Shown here: positions 1 through 11,442 of the stretch, in pieces | Layout: every line of letters starts with the position of its first letter | Position numbering within the stretch: position 1 is the first letter of the stretch | Assembly: GCA_917880885.1 (NCBI GenBank) | Contig: OU862933.1 | Coordinates: forward strand, 7,611,452 to 7,675,451 | Direction of reading: 5' to 3' | DNA: 64,000 nt | DNA from: Limnephilus marmoratus | Taxonomy: Eukaryota > Arthropoda > Insecta > Trichoptera > Limnephilidae | Program-made: the position numbers and the translations under genes | Notes under the pieces: generated by a model | Told to the model about the DNA's origin: nothing | Seen by the model: only the letters and a program-made list of their open reading frames with translations | Database searches by the model: none

Positions 1-199
1 GAGCTGGTGAAATCTCTCTACACCAGGGTCGTAGGTTCCTAGAGGGGTCAAGTGAGAATACATAAAATAAGCCAACACTGCATGTACCTCGCCAGGGAAA
101 TAAAACGCTGTCTGAGGTAAATATTACTTGTATTGTTGGTGATTCACAAATACAACCAAGAGTACATCCACAATTAATAATTATGCACAGGTAAGCTAG

Positions 200-660
200 T
201 TGTCTATCTACACATGGGGGAAGTCTACCAAATCTCTCTCAAACGTGCCGACTCTGGGGGTCGATCATAGATACGCGAGAATGAGGGGGACACACGGCAA
301 AAAGAGGATTACTTGGTCATTACTCACAGGTGCCAAGGGGGGTGATCGTCGGGAGGTCCCAGGAAGGGGCTACCTGGCCGCAGGGCAGGCTAGGCCTGGC
401 AGGGGGGCCATGATGTGCTTGGGGTCGCCACAGGTAGGGTCCCTATGCTGCAGGGGCCTCGGGCGTGCTTCTCGAATCACCCCAAAACATCGCGCTTTGC
501 AACGATTGTTCTGGAAAAGGCGCAATTGTGTGCGTCGGGCGACACAGCTTCGGCTAGCGCGATCTGGGGCAGAATGGCGCGGGCGCAGGGATGTTCTGCC
601 CAAAAAAATTATTTCCCTAGATTTCGAGGTGAAATTTCCCTAGAATTTCCCTAGATTTCG
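200..660. other. GC-rich patch of unknown origin
   Basis: This stretch is much richer in G and C than its surroundings and ends in several copies of a 'tttccctagattt' motif. A plus-strand frame is open for 147 codons, but its composition is arginine/glycine-rich with no recognisable domain, so I do not call a gene. The same motif returns at about 1385-1460, just before a second GC-rich patch, so the AT-rich DNA between them may be an insertion splitting one older unit. Confidence 0.35.
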
Positions 661-1470
661 GGGTTACCAAAAATTCGCGTAGGGGAGGGGGGGTTGTCGG
701 ACTTTGAAATAAAGGACTAGGAAAGGGGTATTCCTTTTATTTACATAATATAATAATAATTTCTAGACATTTTATTTCAGCTACTTAATTTTATTTTTTT
801 CCTTCAATTTTTTTTATTTATTTTTTAAATAAAAAAAAAAATAATAAATGTACATAAAAAATAAAACTTTTCAAAACAAAATACATAATAAACGTTTGTT
901 GTACATGTTATACCATTGTAAGCAGTCAAATTATTCAAATAATCACATTTACGCAAGTACTGTGTGTCTGTGTGACACTAATCCTGTTATATGTTTATTA
1001 ATTGGAAAGATATTGGAACTTAGTAGGTGTACTTATAATAGTGTGCTTTTCCAAATAAAACACTTTTTGCTAAGTGAAATAATAATTTCAAAGTATGTGT
1101 ACACTTACCACTAAATTAGAAACAGAAGTTCAAATAAAAATCACTTTGCAAAATAAAAATCAACCGCAATCACCGAAAAAAAGGAACTTGAAACTTAAAT
1201 TAAATATTTTTTAGAGGTCTCCATTTATCTTTTTAGATACATAATATCATTTTGAGTTGTCAGTGTTAAAAATAACATTGCTTGTACGTACATCAATACT
1301 ATACAAGATTCATGGGAATTCAAAAAAAAATCTATTATACCAGTAATATTGTCATATGTAATAAAAATTTTGCCAGAGTTCGAAATTTCCCTAGATTTGT
1401 GCTGATTTCCCTTTTCCCTAAAAATTATTTTTCTCCCCTAGATCTAGGTAAATTTCCGTAGACATACCAT
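661..1470. other. AT-rich stretch without recognisable gene
   Basis: I see only A/T-rich sequence with homopolymer runs here. An 88-codon frame near 848-1114 is lysine/asparagine/isoleucine-rich and looks fortuitous. Confidence 0.4.
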
Positions 1471-1605
1471 CACTGCGCGGGCGGTTTGCGAGACCGCCGT
1501 GGGCCATTCTGAGGAAGCGGGGGGCGGGGGTACAGCTGGCAGTTTGTAGTAGAGCTGGGAGTTCGTAGAGTTGGGAGTTCGTAGAGCTGGGAGTTCTGCT
1601 ACCTA
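1471..1605. repeat. Second GC-rich patch with short tandem repeat
   Basis: A GC-rich island is followed by about three imperfect tandem copies of a 15-16 bp unit containing 'gagctgggagttcgta' (1550-1600). No gene is recognisable. From 1606 to 2226 the DNA is plain AT-rich with nothing I can identify. Confidence 0.45.
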
Positions 1606-2620
1606 ACAGTCTATAGATAAAATAACTACTCGAGATATTTTCAAAATTATTTTTTGTTTCGTACTGTATTTCTAATAGTTAAAGTTATCTAATTTTTAAT
1701 ATCGAAGTATGTTATATAACATTTGAACCGTTTAGTTCAGTACAGTGCCAATAAATCGATATTTTTTTAATTACATTTTTACAATTTCATACAAAAAAAC
1801 TGCAATAATAGTAGTTACCCTATTTAATTTTTTTTTTGGATTAAGAGTAAATGTAAGCTGTACATTACCTACTTAACTGAGTGTCACCTGTTCTGAGGTA
1901 GGTGACAAGAATAGACAATAAAAATATTTCATTGGAATGTTATTGACAGATTAGGTGGTGATGTTAAATTTAGATAAGTGAAGTAGAACAATTGATAAAG
2001 TATGTAGCCCGTAAAAGAAGAACTAAGTACATACGGTTAAAAAGATGACGATTAAATAATATGCAAAGAAATAAAATAATATAAAATGAAAATGCAGGAT
2101 AGTACTTTTAGCATTGTATAAAAAATTACAAGTACTCTTTCATAAGATCTTCAATTTTCTCGTGATCTTTTCTAATTATGGATTCAGTGATGTTTTTGTT
2201 GAAGGTATACCTACATATTAGTTTAATCTTCTAATATATAAAATTCTCGTGTCACGGTGTTTGTTATCATACTCCTCCGAAACGGCTGGACCAATTTTGA
2301 TGAAATTTTGTGTGCTTATCTGGTAGGTCTGAGAATCGACCAACATCTATTTTTCATACCCCTAAAATTAAAGGGTGTTCCACTCCGAATTTTTTTTTTT
2401 TTGACAAATTTTTTATTTTTTATTTTTTTTATGGTGAGGCATTAAAAAATACATGCAGCCCTAAATTTTCAACCTTCTACCATTAACCCCTATTTTTTAA
2501 AAGTGATATTAGTAATTCAAACCGGTGTCACTTCTGACCCGATGAGAACGAAGCCGGCCTCTTTTCTCTCATTTTAAATTTTTAACTAATCAATTACTGT
2601 TTGATATTGTTACTACAAAC

Positions 2621-2878
2621 ATGATTCACGGTCCATGCAGTAATTTGAATCGTTCATCGCCTTGCATGGTAGACGGAAATTGTACAAAGGGTTTTATTAA
2701 AGATTTCATCAACGATACGGTCACACATGTTGAAGGATATGCAATATATCGTCGAAGAAATACCGATAATGGCGGACAATCATTCATTAAAAATATCAGT
2801 AACGTAGACATTGACATTGACAATCGTTGGGTGGTACCATATGCACCTCTGTTGAGTAAAAAAGTGGGAAGGAAAAAG
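2621..2878 (+). pseudogene. Helitron helicase-like N-terminal domain remnant
   Basis: The frame reads MIHGPCSNLN..SPCMVDGNCTK, then YAIYRRRN, then DNRWVVPYAPLLSKK. This order (HGPC, SPCM..GKC.K, GYP.YRRR, NRWVVPYNP.LL) is the conserved landmark series between the Rep nuclease and PIF1 helicase parts of Helitron proteins. In an intact element that protein nicks and unwinds DNA for rolling-circle transposition. Only about 86 codons remain. The frame is open but stops where the embedded retroelement begins, and no helicase motifs follow. It is a fragment, not a working gene. The identification rests on remembered family motifs, with no alignment. Confidence 0.7.
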
Positions 2879-3236
2879 GCATGAGGGGTGGGTAGGAATC
2901 TGGAGGTCATTGTATCCGGGAGTGAATCCATTCCTCCAACTGCGGTGCAAGACCATTGCCTTGAGCGGAATTGACCTTTTACCTTGACCTTTCCAGCCGG
3001 ACTCTTTCGACCCATTGGTCGAGAGAATCCGGCTGGAAAGGTCAAAAGGCCTCCCTCAACCAGTCTCTCTCGATCCGGCCCGCCACGCAGCAGGTGGGCA
3101 GATGCATCCGCCGCCAAGACCCGCACAAAAGTCACCCTTGCTAAATCACCAAACGTAGCGAACCGCTTGGGGTGACCTATGGCAGAGGTGTTGGTTATCC
3201 AATAAATGGTTCCCGGGGCGGCGGCACTCGTACCCG
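2868..3236 (-). mobile_element. SINE-like family, copy A (inside Helitron 1)
   Basis: Read on the minus strand it runs from the GC-rich head (ccgccgccccgggaacc) through 'ggataaccaacacctctgcc' to 'cctttttccttccca', matching copies at 13565, 35490, 43381 and 51250. The 3' tail and poly(A) are missing; the copy stops where the Helitron helicase remnant begins. It lies antisense to the Helitron. Confidence 0.7.
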
Positions 3237-3452
3237 CTTCCTTTCAAAAATTCCCGTAAGTAAGTGGAAAAGTAAGAAAATCACAAAAAATATAAATTCA
3301 TACACAACGCCATCTCTGATACTGACAATAACAAAACACGGAGAGTTGGGCATCAATAATTGCTTCATTGTGTAATTTTTAACTTAATAAAAATACTTTT
3401 AATTCAACAGTTATTGATTCTGAGGCGGTACGAAGTTCGTCGGGTCAGCTAG

Positions 3453-4467
3453 TAAGCATGTAAATTTCAAAAGGTGAGTCAGTATCAGTAATGAGTTAAA
3501 CTAAACTAAATCAAATAATTACAGAATAGTGTTCAATTTCTTTGAAACAAATTGCAATACATAAAATCGTTAAATAAAATGTTAGTACAAAATAGCTATT
3601 GTAAAACTAAGAACTAGTTTTGATCGAAACAATTATAGAAATTTATGCCTGTGATTTATTATTATTTTTATAATTAAATTTATCCCTTGGTGAGTTGAAA
3701 AACTGTTGATCTATTTTTTAATGGTTCTCGGGTTTCCAGTGTCTATTATCTCCATGAACTTTGTACGGAACTTGTACACTCATGTATCGAATTGGCCACA
3801 ACAATCGGCAGAATATAAAAATATAATGGTAATTTTAAAATATTCGGTGCTCAATAAATTCATACACGAACTTGAAAAAAATACTTACAGCCTACACTTT
3901 GTCATGCACGTCAGTAGTTTGCAGGTATAAGCACTACATATTATAAATCTGTATTTACTTAAGCATCCGTAAAGAAAACAGACAGAGGCACGGCACAGTA
4001 ATTAACTTCAGATACAAACGAAAGAAAAACTACTGTCTTAACCTATGAGAGAAACATGGCGCCACCGATGAATTAAGATGTCCCGCTCTTGGCAGATATA
4101 AAAAAAGATTATAATAATTATTATTATTTATGGTACGTACCAGAGGCGTTCTGTGAATTTTCTTTAGATTAACAAATTATTCTCTTGGAGAAAATATTAT
4201 GAAGGAATCTTTTTACCCAACTTATCGTTTGAATTCGACCTTTTTGTATAGAACTTTTAACAACCTGCCGTTAAAAATATATTTTAATTAAATATGTTAC
4301 AGAGTTTATAGGTGATGTACATGAAACCTAAAAATAAAATTGTGTTGTAGATTTTATATTCAACATCAGTGCGAACAAGTATTAAATTTTTTGTTCGCAC
4401 TGATTCGCACTGATGATTCTAGTTTATATGTAATATCAGCGCGAACAAAAAACTAAATTAAATTAAA
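3453..4467. other. AT-rich stretch with one short hairpin
   Basis: No gene is recognisable. The one structured item is a perfect 14-bp inverted repeat (ATCAGTGCGAACAA at 4365-4378 against its complement at 4391-4404) with a 12-nt loop. A third partial copy of the arm follows at about 4427-4440. Confidence 0.45.
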
Positions 4468-4511
4468 ACAAATCACTTTACATACACCACTAATTTAATC
4501 AAAATTATCAA
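4468..4511 (+). repeat. Left ~40-bp inverted repeat flanking the 5.1-kb block
   Basis: The core TACACCACTAATTTAATCA recurs in inverted orientation near 9562-9580, and partial similarity extends the match to about 40 bp on each side. Everything from the small Helitron through both satellite arrays lies between the two copies. Confidence 0.6.
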
Positions 4512-4560
4512 CATGTTTCAAAATCAATGGTTTGTTCGTCAGGATAAAATATATTGCTAA

Positions 4561-5080
4561 CTAGCTGGTACCCGGCATGCGTTGCTATGCCATTTAATAA
4601 AGATATTGTTTCTCCCTGCGTGTCTTTTCCCATTCGTCCCGTTCCCCTTCCGCCTCCCCTTCCTCTCCTGCATCCCTTCCCCCTCTCGCATTCCCACTCC
4701 GTCTCCTCCACCTTCCCTCTCCTCATTCCACTCCCCCCCATCCCGCGAATCCCCCTGCCGAGTTCCCCTCCCCCCTCCCAGGTCCCACTCCCCCTCCTAT
4801 GTTCCCCTCCCTGTTTTCCCTCCCCCCTCCTGCGAACCACCTACCCGAGTTCCCCTCCCCCTTCCCCCCTCCCGCATTCCATACATTCAGTTTTCAAACA
4901 GCTCGCGTGCCACCTGTAGCAATTTTTTTATACAAATTTCATAATGCCAGAGCTCACCAGAAGTTTTATACAAACCTTGCCCTGACAATAACGAACATAC
5001 AAAAAAAGAATTATCCAATTTGGTGCAGTCGTTCGAAAGTTATGCGCGTACATACATTTCGGCAATTCATTTTTATTTAT

Positions 5081-5085
<5 letters not shown>
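4561..5085 (-). mobile_element. Small non-autonomous Helitron
   Basis: On the minus strand it begins with TCTATATAAATAAAAATG after an A and ends in the 3' terminus ...GGTACCAGCTAG before a T, the Helitron arrangement. Its middle holds a long pyrimidine-rich tract (4600-4870); the apparent proline/serine-rich or glycine/arginine-rich reading frames there are by-products of that tract. A related copy lies at 46641-47217 with a matching C-rich tract. The 5' terminus abuts the GATA/heptamer satellite directly. Confidence 0.75.
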
Positions 5086-5113
<28 letters not shown>

Positions 5114-5794
5114 AGATAGAAGATAGAAGATAGAAGATAGAAGATAGAAGATAGAAGATAGAAGATAGAAGATAGAAGATAGAAGATAGAAGATAGAAGA
5201 TAGAAGATAGAAGATAGAAGATAGAAGATAGAAGATAGAAGATAGAAGATAGAAGATAGAAGATAGAAGATAGAAGATAGAAGATAGAAGATAGAAGATA
5301 GAAGATAGAAGATAGAAGATAGAAGATAGAAGATAGAAGATAGAAGATAGAAGATAGAAGATAGAAGATAGAAGATAGAAGATAGAAGATAGAAGATAGA
5401 AGATAGAAGATAGAAGATAGAAGATAGAAGATAGAAGATAGAAGATAGAAGATAGAAGATAGAAGATAGAAGATAGAAGATAGAAGATAGAAGATAGAAG
5501 ATAGAAGATAGAAGATAGAAGATAGAAGATAGAAGATAGAAGATAGAAGATAGAAGATAGAAGATAGAAGATAGAAGATAGAAGATAGAAGATAGAAGAT
5601 AGAAGATAGAAGATAGAAGATAGAAGATAGAAGATAGAAGATAGAAGATAGAAGATAGAAGATAGAAGATAGAAGATAGAAGATAGAAGATAGAAGATAG
5701 AAGATAGAAGATAGAAGATAGAAGATAGAAGATAGAAGATAGAAGATAGAAGATAGAAGATAGAAGATAGAAGATAGAAGATAGAAGATAGAAG
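5081..5794. repeat. Heptanucleotide satellite (TAGAAGA)n, left array
   Basis: A short (GATA)n run at 5081-5110 passes into about 98 near-identical copies of the 7-bp unit TAGAAGA. Because 7 is not a multiple of 3, the minus strand reads as an endless SIFYLLS peptide repeat; this is not a protein. The array stops abruptly at the LINE at about 5795. Confidence 0.97.
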
Positions 5795-8747
5795 GGACAT
5801 ATCGAGTTCCTTTAAAAAATCAGGTGGTGGAGTTCTAATAGCCATAAAGAAAGAAATGACATCTTTTTTAGTCTCAGCACACAGCTCAAAATCTACAGAA
5901 GATATATGGATTAAATTTAAATTAAATGAAACATCCAGACAATCCATTAACTTATGTTTGGCGTATTTGCCTCCAGATATACCGATCGAAAATCTTACAG
6001 ATTTTTTTCGAAAAGTGTCATACGACATATAATAACTTATCATCAGACGATATAACATTAATAATGGGTGATTTTAATGTCCCATCTATTCAATACTCAC
6101 CAAATGCCAATGTAACGCACACCAGACCAGTCTTACATAATAGCCAAAAATCGATATCTCTACTAGACTTTCAAAATTTGACTGGACTTAATCAATTCAA
6201 TCACGTAACTAACAACATAGATCGAATTTTAGATTTAGTGTTTTCAAACCATAACCTCAACATTCAAATTGCTTCACATGTGCTATCCAAAATTGACCCT
6301 TATCATCCTCCCATTGAATTCGATCTTTTGATATCCAAATACAGACCCCTACCCACTAATCCAGATCACATCAAATATAACTTCAAAAAAACGGATTATA
6401 TTAAATGCAATGAAATGTTATCACTTAATAACTGGGACGATCTTAAAACCCTGAATTGTAATGACTCCCTACTACATTTTTATAACTTGTTATGGCTATC
6501 AATTGAAAAACACACTCCGCGCTTAAAAATCAGGAATAATAAGTTTCCAATTTGGTTCAGCAGTGTTCTGATCCACCAACTCAGAGAAAAAGAAAAGTTT
6601 AGAAAGAAATGGAAAAAATACAAAAATCAATGTGACTATGACAGTTTTTCTATCTTGAGGGCTAGAGTAAAAGTATCCATACGCACATGCCTTAAAGCCC
6701 ATGTAGATTCAATAGAAAATTCTCTCCCTAACAGTATCAAAAATCTTTCAACCCTCATTAATTCGAAAAGAATTTCTAATTCTCTCCCCAAAATTATGCA
6801 TCTCCACGACAAATCAGCAACAAATGGAGAAGATACATGTGAACTGTTATCTACTTACTTCTCTTCTGTTTTTAGCTCACCATCCAATTCTAAAAGTGAC
6901 TCTAAACTTTCTTCCCCACTCTATAATTATCCACTGTCTCAAATCAAAATAACTTTAGACGAGGTCAAAGAGAAATTGAACACTCTTGATATCAATAAGG
7001 GTTCCGGCCCAGATGGAATTCCTCCACTATTTATTCGAAATTGTGCAGATCAGCTTGCAGTACCATTACACAAAATATTCGTCAAAAGTCTGAACGATGG
7101 GGTATTTCCGGATCTGTGGAAGGTTGCCCACGTCATTCCGATCCATAAATCTGGCAGTAAAAATGATGTAACAAACTACCGTCCTATCAGCCTTTTATCT
7201 TGTTTTGGCAAAATATTCGAGTCCATTGTATACAAAACCATCTTTAACCATGTAACACATATACTTAGTCCTTTCCAGCATGGCTTTGTAGCTAAAAGAT
7301 CCACAAATACTAATTTACTCGAGTATATGGACTTTCTGTGTAAATCGATGAATAATAAAACACAAGTAGATGCCGTGTACACCGATTTCAGTAAGGCCTT
7401 CGACAAAGTTAGTCACTCTATCCTAATGAATAAACTGGATAAAATTGGTATTCACGGAAATCTGCTTCATTGGTTAGAATCATATTTATCACATAGAAGT
7501 CAATTAGTCACTGTCAATGGTTTTAACTCTTCCCCAATATTAGTTACGTCGGGCGTACCACAAGGATCTCACCTTGGACCCTTACTTTTCTTAATCTTTA
7601 TTAACGACCTTACATACAAACTCCGCTGTAATTTTTCTCTATATGCTGATGACCTCAAATTATATAAAGCAATTAAATCTATGAAAGATTGTGAACTCTT
7701 ACAACAAGACCTTAACACAATATCTACCTGGTGTGTTGACAATGAAATGGAACTCAATATAACTAAATGCAAAGTTATAAATTTCACCAAGAACACCAAC
7801 AAAACTCTATATTCATATAGCATATGTGGTCACAATCTAGAAACAGTTGAATCAATAAAAGATTTAGGAATTATATTTGACAACAAACTAACATTCAATG
7901 AACACATTGAACACATTGTGAGTAAATCAAATAAATTACTTGGTTTTATTGTTAGATCAACCAAACTGTTTAAGAATTCTAACAGCCTAATAATTCTATT
8001 CAATTCCTTAATCCGAAGTGTTCTTGAGTATGGGTCAACAGTCTGGAATCCACATTATATTACACAAATATCTAGACTCGAATCAGTCTAAAGAAAATTT
8101 ACACGGATTTTGTCTTACCGATCAGGTGTCTATCATCTTCTAGACGGGTACGAACAAAGACTTAGATATTTCAAATTAGAAAGTCTGGTTAAAAGACGAA
8201 ACATAAATGACCTCTTAATGCTATATAAAATTGTGAATAATCGTGTAGACAGTAACTTAGTCAACCAAATCAAGTTATACGCCAGGCCCAAATCTACCAG
8301 AAACCTTGACATATTCTGGACTGAAATTTTTACCAATAATACTGGATATTTTAATCCCATATCTAGAATGTGTCGATCATACAACGATCTTGGTAAAATA
8401 CACACTTTCATAGATATTTTTCTAAATAATGTAACATGTTTCAAAAAATATCTCCACGAATTGTGCACCTAAAAAAAAAAAAAAAAAAAAAAAATTGTTT
8501 TTGTTTTATTACATTTCAGGAAATACTTCATAAATATTGTATGCTTATAATGTATTTCAATTTCTATATTTAAGTTTTTTAAGTTATGTATAAATAATAC
8601 TTCCATTGTTTTTCATGTGTTTGCATCTGTAAAAATTCAAATGTGATTACTGCAGACACATTAGTCTAGGGATATTTATATTTGTATTTTAATTTATTAT
8701 ATATTATCCACAAAAATGTTTTATAAATATCCTGTTTGTGTCTCAAA

Positions 8748-8778
<31 letters not shown>
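5795..8778 (+). mobile_element. 5'-truncated non-LTR retrotransposon (jockey/CR1/L2-type) inside the satellite
   Basis: The insert has an endonuclease-RT coding region, a 3' UTR starting with an A-run right after the stop codon (about 8471-8494), and a terminal (AAAT)n tail (about 8747-8778). Identical heptamer satellite lies on both sides. The 5' end starts inside the endonuclease domain, so the copy is 5'-truncated. The coding region is nearly intact, which implies recent insertion. Confidence 0.85.
5805..8472 (+). pseudogene. LINE endonuclease-reverse transcriptase ORF, nearly intact
   Basis: The endonuclease part begins at ...KSGGGVLIAIKKE (frame of 5805) and continues to about 6024. A 2-base loss in a TATATA stretch near 6025 moves the frame, after which it reads YNNLSSDDITLIMGDFNVP, the endonuclease DFN motif. 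RT landmarks follow: NYRPISLLS near 7175, DFSKAFDKVSH near 7384, SGVPQGSHLGPLLF near 7549, and the catalytic YADD near 7640. A single in-frame TAA at 8089-8091 (SV*RKF, probably from CAA) interrupts the C-terminal domain, which then runs to the true stop at 8470-8472. Only two lesions occur in about 2.7 kb. The protein would nick target DNA and copy the element RNA. It lacks an RNase H domain. I place it in the jockey/CR1/L2 group only loosely. Confidence 0.88.
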
Positions 8779-9556
8779 GATAGAAGATAGAAGATAGAAG
8801 ATAGAAGATAGAAGATAGAAGATAGAAGATAGAAGATAGAAGATAGAAGATAGAAGATAGAAGATAGAAGATAGAAGATAGAAGATAGAAGATAGAAGAT
8901 AGAAGATAGAAGATAGAAGATAGAAGATAGAAGATAGAAGATAGAAGATAGAAGATAGAAGATAGAAGATAGAAGATAGAAGATAGAAGATAGAAGATAG
9001 AAGATAGAAGATAGAAGATAGAAGATAGAAGATAGAAGATAGAAGATAGAAGATAGAAGATAGAAGATAGAAGATAGAAGATAGAAGATAGAAGATAGAA
9101 GATAGAAGATAGAAGATAGAAGATAGAAGATAGAAGATAGAAGATAGAAGATAGAAGATAGAAGATAGAAGATAGAAGATAGAAGATAGAAGATAGAAGA
9201 TAGAAGATAGAAGATAGAAGATAGAAGATAGAAGATAGAAGATAGAAGATAGAAGATAGAAGATAGAAGATAGAAGATAGAAGATAGAAGATAGAAGATA
9301 GAAGATAGAAGATAGAAGATAGAAGATAGAAGATAGAAGATAGAAGATAGAAGATAGAAGATAGAAGATAGAAGATAGAAGATAGAAGATAGAAGATAGA
9401 AGATAGAAGATAGAAGATAGAAGATAGAAGATAGAAGATAGAAGATAGAAGATAGAAGATAGAAGATAGAAGATAGAAGATAGAAGATAGAAGATAGAAG
9501 ATAGAAGATAGAAGATAGAAGATAGAAGATAGAAGATAGAAGATAAAAGATAGATA
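8779..9556. repeat. Heptanucleotide satellite (TAGAAGA)n, right array
   Basis: About 110 copies of the same 7-bp unit as in the left array follow the LINE's (AAAT)n tail. The array degenerates into GATA units at 9541-9556. Unit sequence and phase direction match the left array, so the LINE most simply entered a single array. Confidence 0.97.
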
Positions 9557-9595
9557 GATTCTGATTAAATTAGTGGTGTACCCAAAGTGAATTGT
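9551..9595 (-). repeat. Right ~40-bp inverted repeat flanking the 5.1-kb block
   Basis: Inverted partner of 4468-4511; the core match is 19 bp or longer. Confidence 0.6.
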
Positions 9596-10443
9596 TTTCA
9601 CAGTGAATTTGCGAATATTGAAAGAAGAAAACTACATCTATTCTGTGATATTTTTCATATTTAGGTCGGAAAAAAATCAAAGCTATTTTTTTAAACATGA
9701 GAATTCTAAACCTGACAACTCTCTTTTTCTAGTTATTAGTTACACCAATTTACCTGTAAACTGGTAATAATGAAGGTGTGTTTATATGTACTTAGGTGTA
9801 AGAGAATCTTTGTTACTTAGAATAATTTAGAATCACTGTCTATGGGAAAAGAAACCAGATAACTACAAATGAGAGTTAAGACAGAATCCCACAGAAATGG
9901 GACCAAAACTCATCAGAGAGTAGTGCAATAATTATGTCGTTAACTGTGAGTAGTCATTTGTGCCATCGTATCTTTTGTTGCATTACCATTTTTGTAAATT
10001 AATCAGATTAGGCGTAGTAGATTCATATATCTATTGAGTTTTGTGTGGAAATCTACGACAATATAAAAAAATAAAACAAAAAGATTTATCGAATAATAAT
10101 AAATAAAAATATGGTAAAGGTGATGCAAAGTTTTGGGAAGTTTCTGGTCATTTAGATCTGGTCACTAAACACGGCTAAAATCATTGCAAGAAACGTTTCG
10201 ATACTGAAGACGATTCTAGAAGTACCTTCCTCCCCTATGGAACATGATGCAAACATATTATGTATAAAATTACTTTTTGTATTCTACATACTCGTCCCAG
10301 ACAGATATCGTATGCACTTCATCGACGATCGTCCTAAAAGCCGTTCATAAAAGTCTTCCTTCTGAGACGTCTTGTACCTATGAAAACGAAAAAGACAGAA
10401 GATTCTAGAATGTTGAATGTTTTTAATTACGAGTATATTCTTA
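9596..10443. other. AT-rich stretch, nothing recognised
   Basis: I find no coding, RNA or repeat signature here that I can support. Confidence 0.4.
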
Positions 10444-10610
10444 TATTAATGAAATAATTAAAAACACTTTGTTTTTACCACAATAAACTTTATTTAAAAG
10501 TCAAAAGTTTTTCAAAAGTCAAAAGTTAAAAGTCAAATTTAAAAGTCAGTAGACTTTTAAATAAAGTTTATTGTGGTAAAAACAAAGTGTTTTTAATTAT
10601 TTCATTAATA
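10444..10610. repeat. Perfect 59-bp inverted repeat (foldback)
   Basis: Arms 10444-10502 and 10552-10610 are exact reverse complements by base-by-base reading. The 49-bp spacer is built of AAAAGTC-like short repeats that also occur at the arm edges. No target-site duplication or coding sequence is evident. Confidence 0.9.
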
Positions 10611-11225
10611 AAATGGTGCCACAAAGTGAATTTGCTAAATTTGAAGATATTCTTATATTTTTACATGTTTACATTCTTACATTTCTCGAACGAATTTGTC
10701 TTTCGAATTACGTTATTGCCAGTTATAAAAAACAAGCAAAAAAGTTAAATGCTCCATTTTCTAAAATCCACTTAAAATTTGCTCGGGATGAGGTAGATAT
10801 TTAACACTAATTAAAACATACTTATTCGTTAATAATTTTGTGTAAAAATAATATGATACTATCAATGTGAAATGTACATAAGTTTCTATCCGGTACGACT
10901 TATTTCTAGATTTGTAACGCTGCGAATTCAAATGTCATCGTGAAATCTTTTTTTTTTTTTGTCATTTAACAAATTTATTGCTTATTATTTGTAACTACGT
11001 GTATTTTCGACTGAACTAGTAAATATGTGCATATAAAAAAATAAAATTATTGTGTGTTTTAACTCGCGTTTTTCTATTAATTATTTCTATTTCTATTAAT
11101 TATTTCTATTTCTATTAATTAATTCGATTTCTATTAATTATTCTATTTGTTCATATGAAGCGGATACTTTGTGATGTGACATTATTAATTTAAAATAAAA
11201 CAATAACTTTGTAAACACCACTTTT

Positions 11226-11293
11226 ATTTTTATACTTTATGCCGACCGGGTTTCGCTACAACCGTAGCTTCATCAGGGCAGTATAATACTCTA
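11226..11293 (-). ncRNA. Hammerhead ribozyme-like motif, minus-strand copy
   Basis: Mirror image of the plus-strand motif in the opposite arm: CTGATGA at 11276-11270, stem II with a GGTT loop, GAAA at 11254-11251, and a predicted cleavage C at 11244. Confidence 0.55.
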
Positions 11294-11442
11294 CTAACAT
11301 TAGGTTACATTTGTGTTATAATATATAATTTACCAAAAATGGGCTGGACTCGTCAAGTGGAGGAGGAAGAAGGAGGCATAGATGGAGAATTGGGAAGATT
11401 GTTCCCTATTGATAAAGAACACGTCCCTTCCCTTAATGTTAG

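Larger units (their letters stand above)
2227..3452 (+). mobile_element. Helitron copy 1, with helicase-protein remnant and embedded retroelement
   Basis: The element starts with TC after an A (2226/2227) and ends in CTAG before a T (3449-3453), the Helitron pattern of insertion between A and T. Just before the 3' end lies a small hairpin (ACGAA-G-TTCGT, 3430-3440), as expected for a Helitron terminator. The ends closely match the minus-strand copy at 35295-36337. Inside are a Helitron Rep/helicase-type protein remnant (2621-2878) and an antisense SINE-like piece (about 2868-3236). The 3' ~200 bp is roughly 80% alike in both copies by eye. Loss of most coding sequence makes it non-autonomous. 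Confidence 0.8.

Noticed and set aside
4554..4944. Proline/serine-rich and glycine/arginine-rich ORFs
   Set aside because: All come from the pyrimidine-rich tract of a small Helitron and overlap one another in several frames.
5081..5794. CRISPR-like array
   Set aside because: Head-to-tail identical 7-mers without spacers, in an insect genome; it is a satellite.
4928..6058. Long minus-strand ORF with SIFYLLS repeats
   Set aside because: It is the translation of a 7-bp satellite in a frame lacking stops, not a protein.
8666..9601. Second long SIFYLLS-repeat ORF
   Set aside because: The same satellite effect in the right array.
10613..10804. 63-codon ORF after the foldback
   Set aside because: No domain, AT-rich composition, and it starts inside the edge of a foldback.
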